Origin: Atrichornis clamosus
Taxonomy: Eukaryota; Chordata; Aves; Passeriformes; Menuridae
Assembly: GCA_013400975.1 (NCBI GenBank)
Contig: WBMZ01000392.1
Coordinates: forward strand, 124,001 to 188,000
DNA length: 64,000 nt
Reading direction: 5' to 3'
Below are positions 1-11,500 of the stretch, one piece after another. Position numbers and translations under genes: made by a program. The first letter of the stretch is position 1. Each line of letters begins with the position of its first letter. The notes under the pieces are model-generated. The model did not search any database and was not told the DNA's origin. It saw only the letters and a list, made by a program, of their open reading frames with translations.

Positions 1-2284
1 TCTGATCATCATAAATTCAACCTTAGGAAAGGTGTACAGTCAATCTTGGTAGAGAATATTGAGGGAAGAATGAAATATCATTAAAAACTTGCTTTCTCAC
101 TGTGCTTCGGGATGCTTCTGCTAATCTTAATGCTTTTAAGTAAAATTGAGTGTAGTACCATATGAATATCAGGTGGTAACTTGTAAGAGGAGACTGCATC
201 CTGCCCCCAGAGCACTTAGCAGTGCCGTGCTCTGTGTCTGTAAGTGATATGAGTCAGTACATGGCAAGGAAACACCATATTATTCCACGCAACTGTGACA
301 CCGCGTAACACCACCACCACCAGCACACTGAGAGGCAGCCCCATGGAGTTATCACCTTGTTGAGCTTGGTCCTGAAAATAAACTCTCTAAAGGTTGCAGT
401 TATAAATAGACCTGGTACACTGCCTTATCACCTCAACAGCCTGAGCTGAGGGGTGGTGTCTGGTGCTGGCAGTGAAGCGGGATCCACTGCACGTCCCCAG
501 CCTGCCAGAGCACATCACAGCAGTGCCACCACGGGCCTGCGCTTTGCCACCTGTATTAAGAACTTGGATGTTTTCTCTGTTGAAATCTGAGTTGGATCCT
601 GTTTATACTAAAGAGTGGTATTTGTTTTAATCAGCTCAGTAAAAATCCAACAAGTGTTTAGTCGCCGTCCTCTTAGGGACAAGTCTTGTCATGGGCAGAA
701 GCACCCACTGTGGGCAGTGCCAGAGGAGCAGGGCAGTGGCCCAGCTCAGGTCTTGCTGCCCACTTCTGCCAGCACCTCAGCTCTGGAAATGCCCTGCAGC
801 TGCTGCCAGGCACCTCAGAGCAGGTACTGCTGCAGTGGTGGCTCCTGACAGAAGCAGTAGCTGCTGACCACTTCCCTCAGACTCTCACCCTCTGGCTCCC
901 TCCCCTACTTATTCCTGTTTTCTCCACCTTCTGCCAGCCCCTGTGCTAGAGGGAGCAAGTTTTGGTTGCAGCTGAGAAGCTTTAACCCAGCTCTGAGTTA
1001 TGTGCATCAGCATCATGTAGTTTCACTGAAAGATCACAGGGTGTTTAATGAGTACCAGAGCCCTCGGTTCCATAACTATAGGTACTAAAAAATAAATGAG
1101 TAATAGACAGATTTTTTAATTTGCATCCATATCGTATGCTCTATCTGCATATTAATTTTGCAGATAATGCTCTAGGAGACAGAATATCAAACAGTTTCCT
1201 AAAATGAAGGCATATTATATTAAAGTATCTAATGTAGATTTCCATGAAATGCTGCTCTCTGCAGAAACCCCATCTGACTTAAATAGGAACACTGCTGTCT
1301 GTGAACTAAGGAAAAACAAAAGACTGCAAATCAAGATAACAGTTCTGTGATATGTCTGATCTGGGGACTGATATCCTCTAATGTGGCTACTGGGAGAGCT
1401 GTTTGATTTTATTTTATTTAACATATTCATTAATTCAAGAACATAAACAGCTTAGAAATGAAACAATGTGAATATATTATAGGAAATAATGGAGGAGATG
1501 GAAAAATAATACAAATTAGCTGGAGCTCTGATTTGGGAAAGCACTTAAGCCGTCACTTATTCAGGAAAATACTTAGAATTAAATATCAAATTTTAGTAAT
1601 ATATTTGTATTGCTGGTGGCCGGGGTGTTGATGGAAGACATTGCACAATGACACCTCTTTTTGTCATGTGTCTTTGTGAGTGCAGGAATGAGAGAATGGG
1701 AGGAGTTATTTTCCCCTTAGCTATGAAATATGATGCTGTGATTTTGACTTGAAACTCATGATTAGTTTTAAACATATTTTTAAACTTTTTCTTCAAGGAG
1801 GTATTTTTGTGAATTGGGTTCTCAGGAGATTCTGAACTAGAGCAGGAGTTAACCTATAGCAATTGTGAAGTTTGAAGAAAAATAGTCAGAATATGAATTT
1901 ACAATGAAAGATGAGAAAAAGGAATATATTTAGAAAGGTTTGAGCAATAGTGAAAAATTATGAGATAGTATATTGCACTGCAACCAAGGAAGAGTATTAA
2001 TTAACATTTTATTTAGAAAGGTAATTTACCAACCAAAAAGCAGCAGCTGCCCACCCACACCAGTACAATGATACCTCAACATGGATGAGCACATTTCCTT
2101 CCATGGGCCAGGAGGAGATAAACTACAGGTGGTTCCTCAAAGCTGATAATCTTTCCCCAAGACAACCCTGATCACTCACAAACTTTGCCAATGTTAATAT
2201 GTGGGTAAGAATAACAAGCAACTAGAATAAGAATGAAAATTTCAAATGATCCAGTACACTGGAAAAAAAAAATCAGAAATTATG
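1..2284. other. intergenic, no gene seen
   Basis: AT-rich single-copy-looking DNA. The only reading frames are short (under 90 codons) and have no recognisable domain. A slightly more GC-rich patch at about 420-960 gives overlapping frames on the plus strand but no splice structure or codon pattern that I can defend. No repeat family was recognised. Confidence 0.6.
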
Positions 2285-2950
2285 AAGGCAGTGAAAATTA
2301 GATGGACAAACACAAAATGGAGAATAAAGTGCTTGTGGAAAAGATCTGAAGATCAGTAAGAGCCAATACACAATGTTGCTCTGAAAAGATAAATGTGATT
2401 ATGGAATGTGTAAATCTGCAAGTTGAGGAAAATAATTATTCCAGTACCTTACAATAATGAGTACTCTGCTGGAATACTATGTCCTATTTATCACACCACT
2501 TTCAGAAATTCACAAATGTGTTATCATGGGTCCAGGCAGCAGAATTAAACAGATCAGAGGTCAAGAAATAATGCAATAGAGGGAAAGTTGGGTGAATTGG
2601 ATTTTTTCATTCTAGAGAAGTTTGAATTCCAGAAGGCTGTTCTAAAAGATGAGCAAATGTTCTTTACAGTCATAAGCAATAGCACAAGGAATAATTCCTT
2701 TGACCTGAAGAAAAAGAGATTTTGATTCCTAATTAGGAAAAGGTTCTAGCTAAAAGGAAAGTTAAATGCTGGATCAGTTTGCCAAAAGTGTTTTGTAGCA
2801 TCTCCAACGATTGGGATCTCTAATACTAGGGTATACAAATACCTATCAAGGATAACCAAGGTATATTGATACTGCTTCTACAGAGGAAGAGTGAAAACAC
2901 CACAGGCCCCCTTCTAACACTTTCTGGTATATTTTCTAAAATGTCTGATC
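2285..2950 (+). mobile_element. old degenerate CR1-type LINE, 3' portion
   Basis: This stretch follows the layout of the 3' part of an amniote CR1/L3-type LINE in the sense direction. Recognisable blocks are the 'ggaatactatgtcc' segment near 2,470 (the usual 'LEYCVQ' coding block), the 'aacagatcagaggtc' and 'agttgggtgaattgg' blocks at about 2,547-2,600, the 'tctagagaag' block near 2,613, and the 'tacaaatacctatcaaggat' block at about 2,833-2,852. The last precedes a CR1-like tail ending near 2,950. Every block has many substitutions and small indels and no frame is open, so the copy is old and dead. The 5' limit is uncertain and matching becomes weak before about 2,285. Seen: block order and spacing. 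Known: CR1 copies are normally 5'-truncated. Inferred: an insertion older than the other CR1 copies here. Confidence 0.78.
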
Positions 2951-4785
2951 ATGACACCATTACAAGGCTTGCAGGGAAACCCTGAAGAGGAGGCATACAC
3001 CAGTGGGTGTTTTAATAGCTCTTTTCCATTTTTACTCACTGTAGTTTTCAACTTTATCTTATGGAGCTTGTTTGACATTCTTAAGGATGACTAGCAAATT
3101 CACATATGATTTTAGTGAATTGAAAGTAATTCTCCCATATGAAGAAAGGGGTTGTCTCATACAACACATGAACATACAGGGAGAAGCAAAGAGATCTCTT
3201 TCATAATTTCAGTGTAGTTATGTAAAAAAGATCTACATGCATCTCTCCTCCTTGAACATTCTGGAATGAGCTCACAAAAGATAAATGAGTGCTAGAAGAC
3301 CCTCAGATGTGGTGGTGGTGGTGTTGGCTGTAAAAGTGAGGTGAGAAAAATAAAATATTCAGGTGTGTGTAGGATTGAGTTATCCATATTGACATAACTT
3401 GAGGAAGCTACTTGCATGCACCTTCCAAAAGGTAAACTAAATGACTTGCATTTAAGTGGAAGAAGAATCCTCTACACAGGGCTCCCTGTGGTTTCTGAGC
3501 TACTGGAAATATTATGGCTACACCAAATTGCCCTTCTATTGGCTGTAATGAAGCTGTGTCACGTAACAGTTGCAGAGACTCTGACATTACAGATTACTAA
3601 AGATATAATGCCTTTTGACTTAATGTGATTTCTATTTACAGTCATTTGTCTTTATATACAATCTAAAAATACAAGCATTTATCTACGTATGTTTTCTAAA
3701 TCAAGTCACTACATACCTCTACTGGGCTCCCTTAATAATCTTGCCAAGATTAAATAAAGAATTAAATGGGTCAAAGAGTAAAAAGAAGTGATGTAAAACT
3801 TCCTGCACAGATCTTTGGAATTTGAACCCAAATGCCAGTTCCAATACTTGCAAAATGCCACAGGGCATGGCAACAAAGGTGAGGGACCTCAGATTAAGGC
3901 AAACATGCTCAGTACTTTCATTTTTTAGGATTCAGTTCTTTGCTGGCAGAACATCTGAAAACATATTCAACTGGGCATTACTTTCAAATATATGTCCCTT
4001 TTGGAAAGGTTATCAGGAGAATTAGGAGTTCAAAGCAATCCTTCAGAGCAGGATAGAAACTGTAAATTCCAACAATTGTCAGTATATGTACATTAAGATA
4101 GTGCAGGGAACTCAACTACACTATAAATTTTAATGTGTCTGGCTTTGAAACATGGAACTCACCCGTTCTGGGATATGCAGAACAAGTAATTTTGTAGCCT
4201 TTAGTATTTCTTCAGTATTATATATTACAGCAAATTAATTTTGAGATAACTTAAAACCACACTGAGAAAAGGCAATATGAAATCTTAAAACTAATGTAAG
4301 TTGTAGCTGATCCAAGAAAAGGGATAGATAGAAATAGAACTACACAGACTACTGACCCAATTCAATGGCATTTTGAAAACTCTACATTGCAAAAGGGAGA
4401 ACATTAGTCACTCACTGTTTTTGTTGCCTGGAATCAGGGGGAAAAAAAAAAAAAGCTAGAACCCCAAACTTCCTTGCCTGAAATCTTGCTTGGATGGATA
4501 TTTTTAAAATTAATATGTGAACAAAATAAAACCTGCATATGGCATTCAGTAATTTGAAATTTAATTTCTCTGCTGGGAAAAAAAACCCTTTGACACATCA
4601 GAGAATTTTATACGTAGGTAAATATAATTGTAGTTGATAAACAGTGCAATTTAACACTGCAGCATGTTATGGTTTTAGAAAGTAATGAGAGTTAGAAAAA
4701 GAAGTAAAAAAACCCTCACAAAACAACAAGAACAACTAAAAAACCCCACAACATTTTTCCCCTCTCCAGAAGGTGGGTTCAAATT
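2951..4785. other. intergenic, no gene seen
   Basis: AT-rich DNA with no supported gene. It holds a short (GGT)n run at about 3,309-3,325 and an A-tract at about 4,442-4,454. A frame of 70 codons at 3,416 has no recognisable motif and is treated as chance. Confidence 0.6.
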
Positions 4786-4862
4786 AAAAATCACAGAGAC
4801 ATAGAGAATATAAAGTTAGAAAGGAGAACTAAGATCATTGATAGCTTTAACTTAGTAGAACA
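4786..4862 (-). mobile_element. CR1 LINE 3'-end fragment, inverted, diverged
   Basis: Read on the plus strand, this is the reverse complement of a CR1 3' end. An 'aatcacagagacatagag' block stands where intact copies have repeated 'aatcatagaat'. It is followed by a block resembling 'gttggaaaagacctctaagatc' (here 'ctaagatcattgatag') and then 'ctttaacttag'. The order and spacing fit CR1 tails, but divergence is high and only about 75 bases are recognisable. No element body was found beyond 4,862. It could be a chance resemblance, hence the moderate confidence. Confidence 0.58.
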
Positions 4863-7800
4863 TTGGTTATCTACTAATTTCTGAATATAATTTATTTATG
4901 AAGCTTTAGGAATTAAGCTGCAACTCACTGTTTGTCCAGCATCTAGTACAAGGGGAATTTTCTTGGGAACTTTGAATTATCCCCTAGTGGCACTGCTGAT
5001 TAAATGGGAATTAAGTATGACAATTTTAGGCATACCTTTATCTGTTAGAAAAAAAACTGCTTTACAGAAATTGTTTGCTCTGTCCCTTACAGCTAAGGCA
5101 AATATTGTGCTGAGGGTTAGGATATGTTCCAGGCTCAGGGTCCCACATCATAGACATTTTCTTTCTCAAAAGCAGAGGCTACTGAAATGCTTGACACTGT
5201 GGAAATGCATAATAAGTTCTTCACAGGCACATCTTGCCCTGTTGATAAAAATCCTGCAGAAATCAATGAATCTGCTCCCAATAACTTCCACAGAAAAATC
5301 TAAAGTCTCAACAAACTAGGTGGTAAGGGAGGACAATAAGCAAAATCTCTTTTTTGAAGTACCAAGGGAAAGAGGCACATTCTGTATACTACCAGGTCTC
5401 TGTCATTAGGGCATTTTGCCCTTTGTTCCTTGCTTTTCCTGCTTTATCAGAATCTTTATATCAAGGGATGTAGTTGAAACAAATGTTCACTGGGGTTTGA
5501 GGCTGGGAAGAGGAGACAACATGCAAAACAGACTCCAGAAGTTATTTTCCTTCTCCTTCCATGGGATACTCTGCCTGATTTTAGTGTTCTGAAAGTTATA
5601 TACCTTAACAAAGCTAACCAGGGTCCCTCTCCAGCAAAGAACAACACAGATATGCCTCCAGAAGGGAATCTGCCTTCTCTTCCTTATTCCCACTGTAGAA
5701 TGGAATTAAGTACCACCAGTGGATGTTTCTTTACTACAGAGAAACCCTAGCCAGACTTTGTAGACTAGAAGGTCAGCTTGTAAGTGTATTTGGAAAACTA
5801 ACTGGAAGGAATGCCATCTCCAGTACTGAACTGGAGTACCTCACTGGACTGAGTAAAATTCACTTGTGTAGCTTCCCACTACAAAAAAGAGACATCATCG
5901 CAACTGTGTTATGAAAATCTTGGTACTTGTTAAGTAGTAAAACTATTATTCATTTTCTTTGGCATTAGAAAGGGCTCTTAAAGCATAGATTTCTTCGGCT
6001 ATTGTTAGGTAAAATGTCAATCCTCTAGCCTGTGATTAGAAAGCTTTCAAGCTAAAGGTATTATTTCCTTCTTTCCATTATGTGTGTGAGACAGAAGTCA
6101 CAGTTGGTGGAAATGAGATGGAAGGGAGTTCTGAAAACAAAAGAGAGTAATAATGGGATTTCTTTACCCTCACTCCAAAGACAGGTAGTAACCACAAAAG
6201 CCACTGCAAAAGTATCAAGTAGGGTTCTAGTTCGTGTTTGCTGGCTTATGTAGATTTCTATGTCGTATTAGTTCAGTGCAGAAATAAAAAGTCAGTCTGT
6301 GTCTACAAGGCCTGCAAACCCAGCCTTGTGCCCAAAACCTCCTATAATAAAAATGCAGTGACTAAGGCAGAGCTGACAATTTTGCTGACGGCGCACACAT
6401 CAGATCAGAACACAGCTCATTCTTTCAGAGTGTAATAGCTATGCTTTGCTAACAATAGAAAATCTTGGTTTGGTCAGTAAACTAAACAGAAATCTTCAAG
6501 GGCACATACATAATGTGGGTGAAGAAGTGTCTTTTTCACTCTTTAGACTGAGACTACATTAACAGTGTAAATTTGTGCTTTGCTGTTCCTTCACAATGTT
6601 GTTAATGGCATTGCTCCACCACAGCCCATCAAAAGCACCTGCTGAGGAGTGCCTATAATGAAGATCTTTGATGCAGAAAACAAGAAGGCTCATCCTGTTG
6701 CCTTCAAGAAGGTAGCAAGCAGTGCTACTGATGAGTGGCCTGATATTAGCTTAGCCTGGGAATTTAATGCAGGATCTCTCCTGTCACCTAGCCCTCAAAG
6801 AAGGAACCTGTGTCACAGATGTTGTAATTAGGAGCAGAAAGGTGCAGGCATGATGGTCACAGTTTCTATTCTCTGAGCAATGAGAGGGCTACATCCTTCA
6901 AGCAACTACAAGAAAGAGAGAGCAATAATCCAGCTTGTGAACAGATTCTATTCATATTTAAAACTGGTTTTCATCTTACTGAAATCCTTCAAAGGAATGT
7001 TGACTTCCTTATCCAATAAAATAATATTGATTAACAAAAGTGAAATTTTAATCTATGGTTTTGGTTGTTTGGTGTTTTTTTCTTTGTGGTTTTTTTTTTT
7101 TGATTTGTTTTTCTGAAAATGGCAATAATAATCTGTTAGGAAAAACAAAACAAAACAAACCTAAAAGCCTCTATAAATAGGATATAAAATCTAGTCCTGC
7201 CAGATCCTGTAATTTTAACATGAGTCATATGTTTATTCTTTTTGATTTTTCTCCCTTAAAATCCCAGTTCTGTAAATCAGGTTATGATAGCATCTAATAT
7301 TTTGAAAGAAAGTAAGTTTCCAGGCCTCAAAACATTCCAACATCTGGAAGGAATTGAGAACAACTAAAATTTCTAACTTTTATTTTAAAAGATGCTTGTT
7401 GGGGAATGAACTTCAGTAAGATTGATCTGGGGAGATTTATGGGGTCGAGGTGAAGCTGAATCCATGTCTGATGTTTGCAGAAAGGAATCAGAAAGGAGCC
7501 CAATGAAACCTTAACCCTGTGTAAAGGTTGTTGCTGTCTATGAAGTGGCTTGTGCTACTAGCGAGGAAAGACAGCAACCCTTACTGTGCTGATGATGGCA
7601 CAACTTAAAATCCATTCTCTGTTACATGCTGGAGGCTGAGAATCCCTTCACTTGTCTCTACTCCTTTTTCTTTCCATGTGTGAATGACGAAAGGAGGGAG
7701 AGGATAAAAGCGAATTCTAACTTATACTGAGGTGCACTATGCTGAGTGGATTTAGAAACACAACACCCCCCGCCCCTTACCATACTAAACTGGATTAGTC

Positions 7801-8879
7801 TGATGGTTCAGTTTTGCAGCCTGTTTTACTCACATTCAAAGAGTTGCTACATTGTTTATGCAGCCACACCAGCAAGGAAAGGATAGATTTGTAACTCTTA
7901 TGAAATCGGCAGGTTGAAAAGGACAAGTTGATTAGCCAGTTTGCAGTAGGCTTTACACTCTGCAAACTAAACACACCAGCTGGAACTACTTACCCTGCTA
8001 GCAAATATCCATATGCCATGAAATTTCATAAACAAAGAAAAACGGTCATGTTTTTTTTGCTTTGGTTCAAAATATAGTCTACTTTTTAATCATGTTTGCA
8101 TTTTTTAGAGATGTTGCAATGAGACAGAGAGCAACTGAAGTCAAAGCTACAGCTACAACACGAGAATAAGCAGCTGTCATGGTGTATTCTAATTCAGCAC
8201 CAAGCACAGTCTAAAAATAAGAGCCATAAATACAGGGATAAAAGCCCTAAACCCGTAAAAGTTAGTGCAGAGTTTCTTAAAGGAACCTGAGGGAATATGA
8301 ATATATTTTGGTTTTGAGAATAGAAGGGAAAAACGGGGACAATGCTTATAGCATACTCCATATGGGCTTGTCCAGACAGATGGGTATGGATGGTTTGGAG
8401 CCCCTCAGCCTCAGCAAGGTCCCACTCTATTCTAGGAGTTGTTTGAGGACAATGAAAGATACATTACTGAGCAAATATTATTTTCAAAAACATCCATGAT
8501 CTGCTGGAGTACAATCCACTCAGCCAAAATTTTACACGCTACACCACAGACCCCTTTTGAATAAGCGAGCACTTATTTATTCCTGATTAAAATCATTTTT
8601 GCCTAGCAACAATATCAGGTCCCTCCTGGCCACTTTGGAGTCCAAAAACTTTCTCTTATGGCATTAGATAACCAGCACAGAAATGACACCCCGTGCGCTT
8701 TCTTGCTCTCTGTCTGCTGGTGGCAAATGGCACTACTGCAGATTGCTTTGGAGAGGGCTGTTACCCAAGCCAGCTCAGCAGTGCGATAAGAGGGCACGGG
8801 AAAGTGAGCAACACTCTGCCTCCACTCTCCCTGGTTATCAGTACCCCCTTTTCCCAGTCACTACCAACAGCTTTAGGGG
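4863..8879. other. intergenic, no gene seen
   Basis: About 4 kb of AT-rich DNA. The longest frame, 118 codons at 4,963-5,319, contains no domain that I recognise and has no promoter or splice context. A T/G-rich low-complexity run lies at about 7,060-7,115 and an A/C-rich run at about 7,141-7,160. No repeat family was recognised. Confidence 0.6.
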
Positions 8880-9270
8880 CTCAGGTAAATGAATGAAACA
8901 AATAGCCCCTCGCTGTGGGCCCCTTATCAATCCGTAACACATGAAACCGCCCTGGTGAAACAGAGAGCAAGGGAGCTTGTAATTCCATGTAACTCACAGC
9001 CGTGTCACAATCAATACTGTATAATACAGGTGCATTGTTTGTCTCCAAAAGCAATTTTATCCCCCAGAGAATTATTTCACTCTCTTTATCTCTTTTCTTT
9101 TCTACTTTTCCCTAAAGAAAAGAGAAATGCCTTATGGAAAGCAAGAGAGCTCTCTGAAAATTCTGTCACTTTTAGATTGTTCATCAGTGGAAGACCAGAT
9201 ACATTTAAATCACAGTTCAGCGCAGCATGCATAAGGATGCATCCTGCTTTAGAGAGTTCTTGTTCATGTC
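8880..9270. promoter_or_regulatory. candidate conserved regulatory element
   Basis: This block is less AT-monotonous than its flanks. It contains a dense run of factor-site-like words, including a 'tcaatactgtataatacagg' stretch (with the near-palindrome CTGTATAATACAG), 'gtgcattgtttgtc' (SOX-like ATTGTTTG), 'agcaattttatc' and 'gaattatttcac'. It has no repeat-family similarity. A 148-codon frame on the plus strand (8,889-9,335) crosses it but shows no domain. Regulatory function is inference from texture only; cross-species alignment is not available here. Confidence 0.3.
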
Positions 9271-10265
9271 TATTTTCTTCCAACAACCTATTCCACCCTC
9301 AAATAGAAATCCTGTGGAGTAAAGAGAAAATGTAAATAAGTCCAGTAAGCAATGGTCTAAGCTTTACCACTGACAATTCCTGAGAGAAAAAATTCCTGAT
9401 TTGCAACAATTCGTTGTCATTATCCTTAAAGAGCCTTGGTGCTCTCAGGTACAAAAAATGGGTGACTCAATAGCCACAAGGTCTTCAACCTGAGCACCTG
9501 CCTTTTGCTCCAAGGTAATTCTCCTCTTCCAGAATGACAAGACTTGCCTTTACCCAAGTGAACAACAGAGGATTCAACATTGAATTACACCAATGCACAT
9601 AAATACTCACTGTCATTCAGAAGACATGATCCTCTATAGGTATGTCTACACTTCCAGGTATAAAGAGGGCTCAAAAGTGGATGTGAGGGTGCCATTTCCC
9701 ATGACTTCAAAGCTTTCCATTCACACTGGTATTTATAGCTCAGACACAATACAAGGAAAAAGCTGTACCTCACATATCTGCTGATGCAGTGGGAGAGTAA
9801 CATGCTCTGCCCAGCCATAACCTGCTCTGCCCAGAACACTTAAACAAGAGTTTGGGCTCATGCAGAGGCTAGGAATGGGCTTGGGCTCTCCTGTCTCAGA
9901 AAAATCATAAAAGACCTGAATTCAGAACTGTTACCACCACTGTAGATATTCATGTGGATGGGAGGCATCCATCCACATGTGTTTGAGAATGGCCCCATAC
10001 CCATAAATTTTTGACAGTGTAGGCATACCCTTCCAGAACATGCCTGATTTCTTTGCTTTCAATAGTTATCCACTTATTATTTTAATGGTTTCACAGAGAA
10101 CACCATCTGCCCCTTCACCCCTCCCTTTGACAAAGAATTGAAATTTGCAGCCTTCAGAGCAAGACGTAAGAAAATCCACTGCACAACGTGTTCATGCACA
10201 TGCACTTAGTTGGCAACAACCTGGAAATCTCCTTAGCTGTGTCTCAGTATTGACTGTGCTTTAGT
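9271..10265. other. intergenic, no gene seen
   Basis: No supported gene and no recognised repeat. A short interrupted inverted pair occurs near 9,952-9,980 ('catgtggatg' and 'catccacatg'). It is too weak to list separately. Confidence 0.55.
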
Positions 10266-10470
10266 CCCCAACAGAGAGATGGCTTGCTCCGTCTCGTCAG
10301 TTGTGGAAGGGTTTGGGTTTTCTCCATGTGTAATTTCCTCCAAAGTGAGCGCAAACAATGCAGTCAGAAGAGCTCCAGAGGCAGACAGGGAAAATAACCC
10401 GGTAGCTGAGAGGAGTTTACTGGCTTCCGCTGCTTATGAACAGCTCAACAGCATGGAGTCCTCCAGGTTG
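10266..10470. promoter_or_regulatory. candidate conserved non-coding block
   Basis: A 200-base block of balanced composition that differs from the surrounding AT-rich DNA. It contains 'tcctccaaagtgagcgc', 'gcaaacaatgcagtcag' and 'gaaaataacccggtagctg'. An 83-codon frame from 10,279 spans it but does not match any protein I know. Because it has no repeat signature and is locally complex, it is listed as a possible conserved regulatory block or an unrecognised exon. Both are inference. Confidence 0.22.
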
Positions 10471-11414
10471 GTGTATCTCTATAATCTTGACCCACCTGGA
10501 GATCCATGGTGTCGAACCATGAACTCATGAAGACAGCACTGCTTCCAGTGTTCCTCTTCATCCTCAGTGCGTCGAACAGGGAATTGCTGCATCCTTTACC
10601 TTTTCTTCTACGACAGGCAAATTACTTTGTTCCTTTTACTACCCCTTTTCCAACGTTGCACAGTTTAATACATATCGATAAGAGGTCACACACATCTTTC
10701 GGCATTTGATAAATGAGAGTCAGTCTACACCTTCCATACTCAGTATATTCTATATCAATTTTAGAGTATCAAGGTGGAGACCTCTATCAGGAATTACAAA
10801 ATCTGTGATTTCTTTCATATCCTAACCATCTCTGAATAGCTTTCCTGGGTATCTGCTCTGTTTGGCAGGCATGCTGAAGAAAGCGAGAAATAATGTGTGA
10901 AATGTATTCCAGTTGGCCAAGAAAGATTTATAAAAGGAGGTTCTTCAGTATTTCTCAAAGATGAGCAGAATCTAGATTATCTTTCTAGCCTCAAATCACA
11001 TGCTTTTGTCCAAGGAAGAATATATGCTATAGTGATCATAGTGATTATCATGGTGATATTACAACTTTTTCTACCATTTCCAAGCACAGTGCAAATATGC
11101 AAGCACAGTGTCATAAACTGTTCTTTAGTTCCACTGACTCTGTACTTCACTTCAGTGTCCCTAATGAGACCTCACTTGCAACCTATTATTTTCAGGCTTT
11201 CTGGGCAGCCTATTATTCTCCTACACTTTGGTTTTGATGTATAAATAATAAATGGTCAGCATAATGGCTATAGGAGCTTTAGGAAAAAGTATTAAGAAAT
11301 CTGATTTCTGTGAAGGTTTAGATAAATTAATTTTGCCTAAGGAGCAAATTTCAGCTGGCTGCTTGACATTAATTAGCCAAGCTTTACAAAACTCCTGCAA
11401 GATATAACATGAAT
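10471..11414. other. intergenic, no gene seen
   Basis: AT-rich DNA. A 115-codon frame at 10,897-11,244 has a hydrophobic middle, but it contains simple 'gtgatcatagtgattatcatggtgat'-like repetition and has no gene context. It is treated as chance. Confidence 0.55.
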
Positions 11415-11500
11415 TTTACAACATGCTATGCATTTTACAGATAGGTATGCTGAGGTTCACAGAAAGACTAAATGCCACATTACTATTTTATGCAAACAGC
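11415..11500 (-). mobile_element. MIR-like SINE fossil, inverted
   Basis: The words 'gcattttacagatagg' followed by 'tgaggttcacagaaag' reproduce the order and spacing of the reverse complement of the MIR core ('ttttacagatgaggaaactgaggctcagagag'). After 'agactaaatgccac' the match fades. MIR-type CORE-SINEs spread in early amniotes and survive in birds as scarce, very diverged copies. About 60-85 bases are recognisable. The boundaries are guesses. Confidence 0.58.

Noticed and set aside
4975..4995. 'ccctagtggcact' as an inverted CTCF site
   Set aside because: The GGC part of the core is broken (A and T replace C and R), unlike the site at 37,614.
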